Shown piece after piece: positions 8,269 through 16,612 of a DNA stretch of 64,000 nt (position 1 is its first letter; each line of letters starts with the position of its first letter). The position numbers were made by a program, and so were the translations under genes. Under the pieces are notes generated by a model that was not told the origin of the DNA, ran no database searches, and saw only the letters and a program-made list of their open reading frames with translations. The DNA comes from an uncultured Thiohalocapsa sp. (GTDB taxonomy: Bacteria; Pseudomonadota; Gammaproteobacteria; Chromatiales; Chromatiaceae). Location: the NCBI RefSeq assembly GCF_913063425.1, contig NZ_CAJXYK010000010.1, forward strand, positions 62,001 through 126,000, given 5' to 3'.

Positions 8269-9313
8269 GTGCAGCGGACGGCCTCGGCGGCGGCATGGTG
8301 CTGACGCGGCCCCGTGCAGACGCAGCGGGGGATGGTCCCACAGCGCTGGCGCAGGCGGCAGGCGACAGTGCCCGCCGCGGCGCAGATGCCCGCGGGCGCA
8401 ACGCGGCATCGCCCTGGTGCTGGTGCTCTGGATCATCGCCCTGCTCACCGTCATGGCGCTGGGGCTCACCACCACCCAGCGCACCGAGACGGCGCTGGCG
8501 CGCAATCAGATCGATGCGGCGCGGTTTCGCGCGCATGCGGAGTCGGCACTGGCGCTGACGGCGCTGAACCTGCTCTCGACGCCGGTGGAGGCCACTGCGC
8601 CCGAGGCCGTGTGGATCCCCAACGGCATGCCCCGAGCCCTGGTGCTGGACGGGGTGGAGCTCAGGGTCATCATCACCAACGAGACCTCCCGCATCGATCT
8701 GAACCAGGCCACCCGTGACGAGCTGGCGGCGCTCATCGAGCTCGCGCAGGGTGAGGAGGGCTTCGATACCGCGCAGCGCGACGCCCTCGCCGACGCCATC
8801 GTCGACTGGCGCGATGAAGACGACCTGACCCAGCTGAACGGCGCCGAGGACGGCGACTACGAGGACGCGGGTTTGCCCTATGGCGCCGGCGACGGCCCCT
8901 TCAACAGCGTGGAGGAGCTGCGGCAGGTGCTCGGCATGACCCGCGAGCTCTACCAGCGTCTGGCGCCCAACCTGACGGTGCGCAACGAGCAGGGACGGGT
9001 GGAGGAGCGCTTCGCCTCCGCAGAGGTGCTTGCCGCCCTGCAGGGCATCGCGCTGGACGATGCCGCGGAGCTGGTGCTGCAGCGTGACCAGCCGGTGCTG
9101 CCGGACGCTCGCCAGACAGTGTTCGCCAATCGCGGCGGACCCCTCTACCGGGTGCGCGTGGCGGCCACCGACGGCGCCGGTGCCGGCCGCCGCATGGAGG
9201 CCCTGATGCTGGTGCAGCGTGGGGCACAGCCGCCCTATCAGGTGTTGTGGCGCAGATTCGGACTGCTGGCGTCTACGGCTGAACAGACGGCAACGCCGGC
9301 TGCGTCCGAGTGA
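8258..9313 (+). CDS. gspK: Minor pseudopilin GspK with long leader
   Basis: 351 residues from the ATG at 8258, which overlaps the end of gspJ. The hydrophobic prepilin segment G/IALVLVLWIIALLTVMALG lacks Glu at +5, typical of GspK, which caps the pseudopilus. ETSRIDLNQATRDELAALI and the FNSVEELRQVLGM segment belong to the GspK helix-hairpin-helix insertion. The pre-peptide is ~50 residues, Arg- and Cys-containing, and no nearer in-frame start codon exists, so either the leader is genuinely long or the start is non-canonical. Confidence 0.88.
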   Translation: MVAECSGRPRRRHGADAAPCRRSGGWSHSAGAGGRRQCPPRRRCPRAQRGIALVLVLWIIALLTVMALGLTTTQRTETALARNQIDAARFRAHAESALALTALNLLSTPVEATAPEAVWIPNGMPRALVLDGVELRVIITNETSRIDLNQATRDELAALIELAQGEEGFDTAQRDALADAIVDWRDEDDLTQLNGAEDGDYEDAGLPYGAGDGPFNSVEELRQVLGMTRELYQRLAPNLTVRNEQGRVEERFASAEVLAALQGIALDDAAELVLQRDQPVLPDARQTVFANRGGPLYRVRVAATDGAGAGRRMEALMLVQRGAQPPYQVLWRRFGLLASTAEQTATPAASE

Positions 9314-9410
9314 CAGACGCAGGCCGTTGCAGCGCGCTATCCTATCGGGTGCCCTGCGTACACGCTTAAAGTGTCCGGCGGGGTGGGATCGTTTCGTCGC
9401 GGAGGGTGTT

Positions 9411-10514
9411 GTGTCAGTGAGTAAGTCCGGCCTCCTCGCCGGCCTGCGGCTGCCGCCGGCGTCGGCGCTGCCCGGCGTCGGCCTGGTCCAGCGCTGGCGG
9501 GATACCCTGGTGGAGTGCCTGCCGCGGCGCGTGCGCCGCTGGCTCGCGCTGCGCAATCCACGGCTCGTGGTGCGCCCCCACGGCGACGATGCGGAGCTGC
9601 TGCTGCAGATCGGGGCCGAGCGCGAGCCCGTGGGCGGGCTCGATCTGCGCACCGGCGGCACCATCACCGCCGCCCTGGCGCGCCCGCCGAAGCAGGGCTG
9701 GCGCGAGACCTGGCTCGAGCTGCCGGCGGACCGGGTGCTGCTGCGCCGCACGACGCTCCCGTCCCAGGTGAAGGACACTCTGCACCAGGTGGTGCGCTTC
9801 GAGCTGGACCGGCTGACGCCCTTCGCGGCCAGGGACGTCTACTTCGACGCGCGTACCCTCGGCTCCTTGGCCCGCGGCACCAAGCTCGACGTGCAGGTGG
9901 CCGTGGTGCGGCGCGACGCCGCCGCGGACTGGCTGGACCGGCTGCGGGAGGCGCGCTCCCCGGCGGCGCGGTTGGCCTGGGTGGGCGCCTGGGCGGGCGC
10001 GAATCTGCTGCCGCGGGAGGAGCGGCCCAAGCCGCAGCGCCTGCGCTCGCTGGTGACCCCGCTGCTCTGGCTCCTGGTGCTCGGACTGGTGGCCGCTGTG
10101 CTGCTGACGCCGCTGTGGCAGAAGCAGCGTGCCCTGGAAGCCCTGGACGCCGAGCTGCGGCGGGTGCGCAGCGCCGCCATCGAGGTGGAGGAGGTGCGCG
10201 AGGCCCTGGAGCGCGCGCGCCTCGGCAGTGTCGAGGTGCTGAACCGCAAGCGCGAGCAGCCGCGCATGACGGACCTGCTGCGGGAGCTCACGGATCTGCT
10301 GCCGGACGGCACCTGGGTGCAGACGCTCAACTTCCGCGAGGGCGATGTGGACGCCCGCGGCGAATCGGACCAGGCAACGGCCCTCATCGGTCTGCTGGAA
10401 CAGGGGCCCGGCATCGACGCCGTGCGCTTCCGCTCCCCGGTGATGCAGGTGGCAAGCACCGGGCAGGAGCGCTTCCACATCTCATTCGACTACAGCCGTC
10501 CGGAGAGCCCGTGA
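9411..10514 (+). CDS. gspL: Type II secretion assembly protein GspL (PilM/PilN-like)
   Basis: 367 residues from a GTG preceded by GGAGGG; a second GTG at 9417 is equally possible. The first ~230 residues resemble the actin-like PilM/GspL cytoplasmic domain (LPSQVKDTLHQVVRFELDRL is a typical PilM-like signature). A single TM follows (LLWLLVLGLVAAVLLTPLW), then a PilN-like periplasmic coiled coil and ferredoxin-like domain (TDLLPDGTWVQTLNFREGDV). It links the GspE ATPase to GspM and the pseudopilus. An earlier in-frame start at 9219 lies inside gspK and is rejected. Confidence 0.85.
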   Translation: MSVSKSGLLAGLRLPPASALPGVGLVQRWRDTLVECLPRRVRRWLALRNPRLVVRPHGDDAELLLQIGAEREPVGGLDLRTGGTITAALARPPKQGWRETWLELPADRVLLRRTTLPSQVKDTLHQVVRFELDRLTPFAARDVYFDARTLGSLARGTKLDVQVAVVRRDAAADWLDRLREARSPAARLAWVGAWAGANLLPREERPKPQRLRSLVTPLLWLLVLGLVAAVLLTPLWQKQRALEALDAELRRVRSAAIEVEEVREALERARLGSVEVLNRKREQPRMTDLLRELTDLLPDGTWVQTLNFREGDVDARGESDQATALIGLLEQGPGIDAVRFRSPVMQVASTGQERFHISFDYSRPESP

Positions 10515-10650
10515 CCCCCTGCCTGCCCGTCAGCCTCCGGCGCCCGCCGGTGCATCCGGCTCCCGCCGCCGGTCGCAACGAGCATCCGCGCTGCGACCGG
10601 GCCGCAGGGCATGCGCAGTCGCACGCCGCCGAGCCAGTGAAGGCATCAAC

Positions 10651-11364
10651 ATGAGCAACCCGATCATCGCCGACGCGGGCGATCCCCTGGGCAGCGCCGC
10701 AGCAGTGCCCGCCGCGGTGGAGGCCGGCGGCCCGGCACCGGCCGCCGTCCCGGCGCGGCGGCGCCGGCTCGCGGCATTGCCCTGGCGCTGCATCGCCGCC
10801 TGGACGGTGGCGCTCCTGATCCCTGCGCTGCTGGTGCTCGCCATCGCACTGCCGTGGTGGCAGCGCCTGCAGATGCTGGACGCGGACCATGCGCGGGGAC
10901 TGGACCAGCTGGCCCGCTATCAGCGGCTGGTGGCGACCCTGCCGTCGCTCCGGGCGGAGCTCGCTAGTGAGCAGGCCAATGACGAGTTCAAGGCCTTTTA
11001 TTTCGACGCCGAGACGCCGGCACTTGCCGGCGCGCGTCTGCAGAGCGAGGTGCAGGAGATGGTCCGCAGCGCGGGCGCGCGTCCCATCAGCACCCAGATC
11101 CTGCCGGTGGACGAGGACGAGCAGCCGCCGCGGGTGCGCATCCGCACCCAGCTCCAGGGCACCACGGACGAGCTGCTGGACCTGCTCTACCGCATCGAGA
11201 GCGCGCGGCCGTTTCTGTTCGTGGACCAGATGTCCATCCGTTCCACCTCGCCGCGGCGCAGCAACGTGCGCCGGCGTGTCTCCAGGCGCGGGGTTAATCG
11301 GGAGGTCGGGCAGCTCACGGTGCGGCTCGACATCTTCGGTTACATCCTCGGGGGCAGCGCATGA
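10651..11364 (+). CDS. gspM: GspM-type inner-membrane protein of type II secretion
   Basis: 237 residues: a ~45-residue Ala/Pro/Arg-rich cytoplasmic tail, one TM (CIAAWTVALLIPALLVLAIA), a short coiled coil and a periplasmic ferredoxin-like domain. Segments such as GARLQSEVQEMVRSAGAR and ELLDLLYRIESARPFLFVDQ fit the GspM/PilO-like family. Position right after gspL supports GspM. The 136-bp gap before it carries no recognisable gene. The stop overlaps the next ATG (ATGA). Confidence 0.8.
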   Translation: MSNPIIADAGDPLGSAAAVPAAVEAGGPAPAAVPARRRRLAALPWRCIAAWTVALLIPALLVLAIALPWWQRLQMLDADHARGLDQLARYQRLVATLPSLRAELASEQANDEFKAFYFDAETPALAGARLQSEVQEMVRSAGARPISTQILPVDEDEQPPRVRIRTQLQGTTDELLDLLYRIESARPFLFVDQMSIRSTSPRRSNVRRRVSRRGVNREVGQLTVRLDIFGYILGGSA

Positions 11365-12101
11365 AGGCGGTGCTGCTCGGCATGGCAGCGCTGCTCGCCG
11401 GCGTGCTGGCCCTGGAATGGCAGGGCTGGGCACCGGATGCCGGGCTGCCGGCGCCGCCGCCCGCACGAGCGCCCGCCGCCGGAGCCGACGCGGCGGCTGT
11501 CGCCGACGTGGACCCGTTCGCGCTGGAGCCGCCGCCGAAGGAGGAGTACGCCTCCGTGGTCGAGCGGCCGCTGTTCCTCCCCGAGCGGCGGCCGCCGCCC
11601 GATGAGCCGGAGGAGGGGACCGTCGCCGAGGAGGAGCCCCTCACCGAGCTCGACGGCGTGGACCTGACCGCGGTGGTGATTACTCCGGCGGTGGTGTCCG
11701 CCTGGGTGCGGGGCGGCGGCGACAACGAAGTCAAGCGCCTGCGCCTGGGCGACGATTTTCTCGGCTGGACGGTGAAGACCATTGAGCCCGCCAGGCTGGT
11801 GCTGGAGCGACAGGGTGAGACCGATGAGTTACCATTACGGGACTACGCAAACGCGCCACCGCCGATACCGCCCACACGGCTGCCGCCGTCAGGCCGCTCT
11901 GGTGGTGAGAGGCCCGACCGACCTGCGGCGGGCCGTCGCCGCCCCGCAGCTGAGCCTGCCGGCGCGGCCGATGAGCCCGAGAACGTCCGCCGCTCAGGCC
12001 GCGCACCGGTGCGCCAATCCCAGCAGCGGGCCGGCAACCGTCAGCCCGCCCGTCAGCCACCCAGCCGCGCACCGGCGCGCAGACGCGATGCAACACGCTG
12101 A
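11361..12101 (+). CDS. GspN/XpsN-like protein with a GspC-type HR domain
   Basis: 246 residues with an N-terminal hydrophobic anchor (AVLLGMAALLAGVLALEW), a Pro-rich linker, then VVERPLFLPERRPPP and LTAVVITPAVVSAWV ... LRLGDDFLGWTVKTI, which resemble the homology region of GspC/GspP proteins. In Xanthomonas-type clusters this slot (between M and D) is held by XpsN, which contacts the secretin. Residues ~165-246 are a Pro/Arg-rich basic tail of no recognisable fold. No separate gspC is present, so it may take part of that role (inference). Confidence 0.65.
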   Translation: MKAVLLGMAALLAGVLALEWQGWAPDAGLPAPPPARAPAAGADAAAVADVDPFALEPPPKEEYASVVERPLFLPERRPPPDEPEEGTVAEEEPLTELDGVDLTAVVITPAVVSAWVRGGGDNEVKRLRLGDDFLGWTVKTIEPARLVLERQGETDELPLRDYANAPPPIPPTRLPPSGRSGGERPDRPAAGRRRPAAEPAGAADEPENVRRSGRAPVRQSQQRAGNRQPARQPPSRAPARRRDATR

Positions 12102-12105
12102 GGTC

Positions 12106-14334
12106 ATGAGACAAGTGCAGCGCCGGCGCCCGGCATGGGCGGCTCCGGCAGCGTTACGGACGGGCTGCGGCCGGCATCGCGCCGGGCGCGTGATGGCCCT
12201 GCTGGCGGCAGCCCTGCTGGTGCTGGTCACCGCCGGATGCGGCAGCGGCGGTCTGGTCTTCGACCCGAGCAAGCGCGTCGGCTCTCCCAAGGGGCACATC
12301 ACGGACCCGCAGCGCCGCGCCCTGCCCACAGGCGCAGACGCCCGCCAGCCGCAGAGCATTGCGCTCGGCGACGATCTGCCGGAGGCAGGGGACTCGGTGC
12401 GGCGCGGCACCGGCACTTTCGTGCGGCGGGTGTCGCCGCCGAGCGTGGATACGACGCCCGGCGATGTCACCCTGAACTTCGACGGCACCGACATCCGCGA
12501 GGTGGTGAAGGTCATCCTGGGCGACCTGCTCGGCGTCAACTATGTGCTGGACCCCGCCGTGTCCGGCTCGGTGTCGCTGCAGACCGGCCGGCCGCTGCGC
12601 CGCGACATGCTGATCCCGACGCTGGAGACGCTCCTGCGCATGAACAATGCGGCGCTGGTGGACAACGCCGGCACCTATGAGGTGGTGCCGCTCAACAACG
12701 CCGTACAGGGCCGCATCGTCCCGCAGCTCGGCCAGTCCTCCCGCGCGCTGCCGGAGGGCTACAGCGTGCAGGTGGTGCCGCTCAATTACATCGGTGCCGA
12801 AGAGATGGCGAGCATCCTGGAGCCCCTGGCGCCCGAGGGCAGCGTGGTGCGCACCGATACGCTGCGCAATGTCATCGTCATCGCCGGCACCAGCCCGGAG
12901 ATGAGCAATCTGCTGGACACCATCCAGGTGTTCGACGTGGACTGGATGTCCGGGCTGTCCGTCGGCTTCTTCGTGCTGGAATATGCGCAGGCCGCGGACG
13001 TGGTGACGCAGATGGAGACGCTGCTCGCCGACGGCGAAGGGGCCAATCCCTTCTCCGGCATCTTCCGCTTCATTCCTGTGGAGAGCGCCAACGCGGTGCT
13101 CGTGGTATCCCCGCAGCAGAGCTATCTGGCCCAAATGGAGGACTGGATCGACCGCCTCGACCGCGCCGAGGCGAGCGGCAGCAGCGCGCAGCGGCTGTTC
13201 GTGTACCGGGTGCGCCACGGCGACGCCGAGAACCTCGCCGACGTGCTCACCAAGCTCTTCGCCGGCGAGGACGGAGGTGGCGGCAGCCGCAGCGTCGGCG
13301 GGGTGGCGCCGGGCCTGCAGCAGGCCAGCATCGGCGGCGATGACGGCGGCGAAGGCGCGGGTGCGGGCACCGCCACCCGCCGGGCCACGTCCAGCACCGT
13401 GGAGCTGTCCTCCCAGGTGAGCATCGTCGCTGACACGGTGAACAACTCGCTCCTTGTGCGCTCCAGCCCGCGCGACTACAAGAAGATCCTCGATGCCCTG
13501 AAGCAGCTCGACATCGTGCCGCTTCAGGTGCTGGTGGAGGCCACCATCGTCGAGATCCAGCTCAGCGGCAATCTGCGCTACGGCGTGCAGTGGCGATTCT
13601 TCGGGCTCGCCGAAGGCGGCGAGTACGACGGCAGCATCCCCGGCAACGTCGGCGGTTACCGCAGCGACATCTCGCTGCGGGAGTCCGCCGGCGGCCCGGC
13701 GCAGACCTTCCCCGGCTTCAACTGGTCCGTCGTGCTGCGCCCGGACACCATCCGCGCCACCCTGTCGGCGCTGGCCGAGGACGACCTCGTGAACGTGCTG
13801 TCATCCCCCTCGGTGATGGTCCGCGACAATCAGACCGCCGAGATCCGCGTGGGTGAGGACGTGCCCATCGCCACCTCCCAGCAGCAGGGCACCAGCACCA
13901 CGGACCGCATCGTCAACCAGATCGAGTACCGGAACACGGGTGTCATCCTGTCGGTGAAGCCGCGGGTCACGCCGGGCGGGCTGGTGCAGATGGAAATCGA
14001 GCAGGAAGTCAGCAGCGTGGCCCAGGCGAGCGGTACCCTGAACTCGCCCACCTTCCGCACGCGGGAGATCACCAGCAACGTCGCCGTGCGCTCGAACCAG
14101 GCCGTCGTGCTGGGCGGCCTCATCGAGGACCGCAGCGAAGACGGCAAATCCGGTGTGCCCGGGCTGTACCGGGCGCCCCTCATCGGCCCGCTGTTCGGCC
14201 AGACCTCGCGGCAGGCGGCGCGCACCGAGCTGGTGGTGGTGCTGACCCCGCGGGTCATCGCGAGCGATGCTGACGTGGAGATGGTCACCCGGGATTTCCG
14301 CGACAAGGTCCGCAATCTGGACACCCGCTTCTGA
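12106..14334 (+). CDS. gspD: Type II secretion outer-membrane secretin GspD (lipoprotein)
   Basis: 742 residues from the ATG at 12106, 4 bp after the previous stop. A signal peptide ends in the lipobox LVTAGC, so the protein is probably lipidated. Then come N0 (VTLNFDGTDIREVVKVILGD), repeated secretin N domains, Gly/Ser-rich linkers, and the secretin channel domain (VNVLSSPSVMVRDNQTAEI, GEDVPI, VVLGGLIEDR). It forms the outer-membrane pore. Other in-frame starts are at 12088 (overlap) and 12193 (immediately before the signal peptide); the open frame back to 11782 is a shadow of the upstream gene. Confidence 0.93.
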   Translation: MRQVQRRRPAWAAPAALRTGCGRHRAGRVMALLAAALLVLVTAGCGSGGLVFDPSKRVGSPKGHITDPQRRALPTGADARQPQSIALGDDLPEAGDSVRRGTGTFVRRVSPPSVDTTPGDVTLNFDGTDIREVVKVILGDLLGVNYVLDPAVSGSVSLQTGRPLRRDMLIPTLETLLRMNNAALVDNAGTYEVVPLNNAVQGRIVPQLGQSSRALPEGYSVQVVPLNYIGAEEMASILEPLAPEGSVVRTDTLRNVIVIAGTSPEMSNLLDTIQVFDVDWMSGLSVGFFVLEYAQAADVVTQMETLLADGEGANPFSGIFRFIPVESANAVLVVSPQQSYLAQMEDWIDRLDRAEASGSSAQRLFVYRVRHGDAENLADVLTKLFAGEDGGGGSRSVGGVAPGLQQASIGGDDGGEGAGAGTATRRATSSTVELSSQVSIVADTVNNSLLVRSSPRDYKKILDALKQLDIVPLQVLVEATIVEIQLSGNLRYGVQWRFFGLAEGGEYDGSIPGNVGGYRSDISLRESAGGPAQTFPGFNWSVVLRPDTIRATLSALAEDDLVNVLSSPSVMVRDNQTAEIRVGEDVPIATSQQQGTSTTDRIVNQIEYRNTGVILSVKPRVTPGGLVQMEIEQEVSSVAQASGTLNSPTFRTREITSNVAVRSNQAVVLGGLIEDRSEDGKSGVPGLYRAPLIGPLFGQTSRQAARTELVVVLTPRVIASDADVEMVTRDFRDKVRNLDTRF

Positions 14335-14394
14335 GCCCCTCAGCGCTTGCGCCAGGCACCCCGCACCCGAGACCGCGCGCTCCGACCCGACCTC

Positions 14395-15366
14395 ATGCCG
14401 GACACCGCTGACCCCAAGTTGCCCACCTGCCGCATCGACTGCGCGGCGGTGGCGCGCGAGGTGTTCGAGATCGAGGCCGCCGGCGTGCTCGGCCTTGGGC
14501 GCAACCTGGACGGCACCTTCAGCGCCGCGGTGGAGGCCGTCCTTGCCACCAGCGGGCGCGTCATCGTCTGCGGCATGGGCAAGTCCGGCATCATCGGCAA
14601 GAAGCTCGCGGCGACCCTGGCCAGCACCGGCACGCCGGCCTTCTTCATGCACCCCGGGGAGGCCTTCCACGGCGACCTCGGCATGGTGACGGCGGCGGAC
14701 ACCTTCATCGCGCTGTCCAACTCCGGCGAGACCGAAGAGCTGGTGAAGCTGCTGCCCTTCCTGCGCGACAACGGCAACTGCATCATCGCGCTCACCGGCA
14801 ACGCCCGCTCGACCCTGGCCGTTCACGCCGATCTGCACCTGTCCGTGCGGGTGGAGCGCGAGGCCTGCCCGCTGCAGCTGGCCCCCACTGCCTCCACCAC
14901 CGCGGCGCTCGCCATGGGCGACGCGCTGGCGGTGGCCCTGATGCGTGCCCGGGACTTCCAGCCCGGGGACTTCGCGCGCTTCCACCCCGGTGGCAGCCTC
15001 GGCCGCCGGCTCCTGCATACGGTGCGCGAGGAGATGCGCGGGGAGAGACTGCCCTTCGTGCCGCCGCAAGCAGAGGCCGATGCCGTGCTCACGGCTGTCA
15101 GTGACGGCGGGCTGGGCATCGCGCTGGTGAGCGCCGATGGCCGGCGCGCCGAGGGCATCATCACCGACGGTGACCTGCGCCGTGCGGTGCAGGCGCATCG
15201 CGAGGCCTTCTTCGGCAAGACCGCCCGTGACCTGATGACGCCGGACCCGGTGAGCATCGGTGCCGACAGCAACATGCAGACCGCCATCGAGCTCATGGCC
15301 AAGCACCGCATTACGCTGCTGGTGGTGGTGGATGAGACGGGGGTCGTTGGGGTGGTTCAGAAATGA
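14395..15366 (+). CDS. kdsD: Arabinose-5-phosphate isomerase KdsD, shortened C-terminus
   Basis: 323 residues. Converts D-ribulose-5-phosphate to D-arabinose-5-phosphate, the first step of KDO/lipopolysaccharide synthesis. The SIS domain is clear (VIVCGMGKSGIIGKKLAATL, FFMHPGEAFHGDLGMV, ALSNSGETEELVKLLPFL), followed by two CBS domains (IITDGDLRRAVQ; ARDLMTPDPVSIG). Family members end with a G.l.mHDLL.aGv motif; here the protein stops after VVGVVQK, where a repeat element begins. About 10 residues appear lost, probably without abolishing activity. Start: ATG at 14395 rather than the in-frame 14347. Confidence 0.9.
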   Translation: MPDTADPKLPTCRIDCAAVAREVFEIEAAGVLGLGRNLDGTFSAAVEAVLATSGRVIVCGMGKSGIIGKKLAATLASTGTPAFFMHPGEAFHGDLGMVTAADTFIALSNSGETEELVKLLPFLRDNGNCIIALTGNARSTLAVHADLHLSVRVEREACPLQLAPTASTTAALAMGDALAVALMRARDFQPGDFARFHPGGSLGRRLLHTVREEMRGERLPFVPPQAEADAVLTAVSDGGLGIALVSADGRRAEGIITDGDLRRAVQAHREAFFGKTARDLMTPDPVSIGADSNMQTAIELMAKHRITLLVVVDETGVVGVVQK

Positions 15367-15436
15367 GTGACGAGGGACGAGGCGCGAAGGGCGAGGTCAG
15401 CGGGACACGTCAGTTGAGACCCGATACTCGCCACTC
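15364..15436. repeat. GAGTGACGAGG-type intergenic repeat, copy 1
   Basis: Begins at the kdsD stop with a G-rich part (TGAGTGACGAGGGACGAGG) and ends with a C-rich part (ACTCGCCACTCGC), so the halves are roughly inverted. A related copy lies between glmU and glmS (35434-35519). Both start exactly at a gene's stop codon, as expected of a mobile or recombining intergenic element. Confidence 0.55.
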
Positions 15437-15496
15437 GCTCCCAGCCGCTGCCTGTGTAACCGTTCGCTGTCACTGATCTCACCAACGGGCGACGCC

Positions 15497-16612
15497 ATGC
15501 AATTCATCGACCTCAACGCTCAGCAGCAGCGCATCGCCGCAGACGTGCACGCGCGCATGGAGGCCGTGCTGGCGCACGGGCGCTATATCCTGGGCCCGGA
15601 GGTGGCGGAGCTGGAGGCGCGCCTGGCGGACTATGTGGGCGTGCGCCATTGCGTCGGCGTCTCCAGCGGCACCGACGCCCTGCTGGTGGCCCTGATGGCG
15701 CTGGACATCGGCCCGGGGGACGAGGTCGTTACCACGCCCTTCACCTTCGTCGCCACGGCGGAGGTCATCGCGCTGCTGGGCGCGGTGCCGAAGTTCGTCG
15801 ACATCGACCCCATCACCTACAACATCGAGCCGACCCGCATCGAGGCCGCCATCGGCCCCAAGACCCGTGCCGTCATGCCCGTGTCGCTGTACGGCCAGTG
15901 TGCGGACATGGACGCCATCAACGCCATCGCCGAGCGCCACGGCCTGCCGGTCATCGAGGACGCCGCCCAGAGCTTCGGCGCCACCTACAAGGGGCGGCGC
16001 TCCGGTGGCCTGTCCACCATCGGCTGCACCTCCTTCTTTCCGTCCAAGCCATTGGGCGCCTATGGCGACGGCGGCGCCTGCTTCACCGACGACGAGCAGC
16101 TCGCCACGCGCATGCGCCAGGCCATGAACCACGGCCAGGACAAGCGCTACAACCATCCGCGGCTCGGCATCAACGGCCGGCTGGACACGCTCCAGGCCGC
16201 TGTTCTGCTCGCCAAGCTCGCAATCTTTCCGGATGAGGTGGAGCGCCGCGCGGCCGTCGGCGCCCGCTACACCGAGCTGCTTCGGGCCCGCGGCGCCGGA
16301 AGCCTCAAGGACACCGCCGACGGCCTGCTCACGCCCCATGTGGAGGCGCACAACACCAGCGTCTTCGCGCAGTACACGCTTCAGGCCGACGACCGCGACT
16401 CCGTCATCGCCATGCTCAAGGCCCAGGACATTCCCACCGCGGTGCACTATCCCATCCCGCTGAACCGCCAGGGCGCCTACGCCCGCTTCTGCTGCCCGGA
16501 CTGTACCCCGAACGCCGACCGCGCCGCCGCCCGTGTGCTCAGCCTGCCGATGCATCCCTACCTGAGCGCCGAAGACGCCGAGCGGGTCGCGGACGCCGTC
16601 ACCTCGGCTTAG
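15497..16612 (+). CDS. DegT/DnrJ/EryC1/StrS aminotransferase, WbpE-like
   Basis: 371-residue PLP-dependent sugar aminotransferase. Key motifs: GVSSGTDALLVALMAL, TTPFTFVATAEVIALLGA, the PLP-phosphate/Asp region VIEDAAQSFGATYKG, and the Schiff-base lysine in SFFPSKPLGAYGDGG. Overall it is closest in look to WbpE/WlbC-type enzymes that make UDP-2,3-diacetamido sugars for LPS O-antigen; the precise substrate is inference. Placed after kdsD and convergent with tgpA, overlapping its 3' end by 14 bp. Confidence 0.85.
   Translation: MQFIDLNAQQQRIAADVHARMEAVLAHGRYILGPEVAELEARLADYVGVRHCVGVSSGTDALLVALMALDIGPGDEVVTTPFTFVATAEVIALLGAVPKFVDIDPITYNIEPTRIEAAIGPKTRAVMPVSLYGQCADMDAINAIAERHGLPVIEDAAQSFGATYKGRRSGGLSTIGCTSFFPSKPLGAYGDGGACFTDDEQLATRMRQAMNHGQDKRYNHPRLGINGRLDTLQAAVLLAKLAIFPDEVERRAAVGARYTELLRARGAGSLKDTADGLLTPHVEAHNTSVFAQYTLQADDRDSVIAMLKAQDIPTAVHYPIPLNRQGAYARFCCPDCTPNADRAAARVLSLPMHPYLSAEDAERVADAVTSA

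Noticed and set aside
11782-12105. N-terminal extension of GspD by ~108 residues
   Set aside because: It overlaps the XpsN-like gene in another frame; the signal peptide and lipobox start after 12106.
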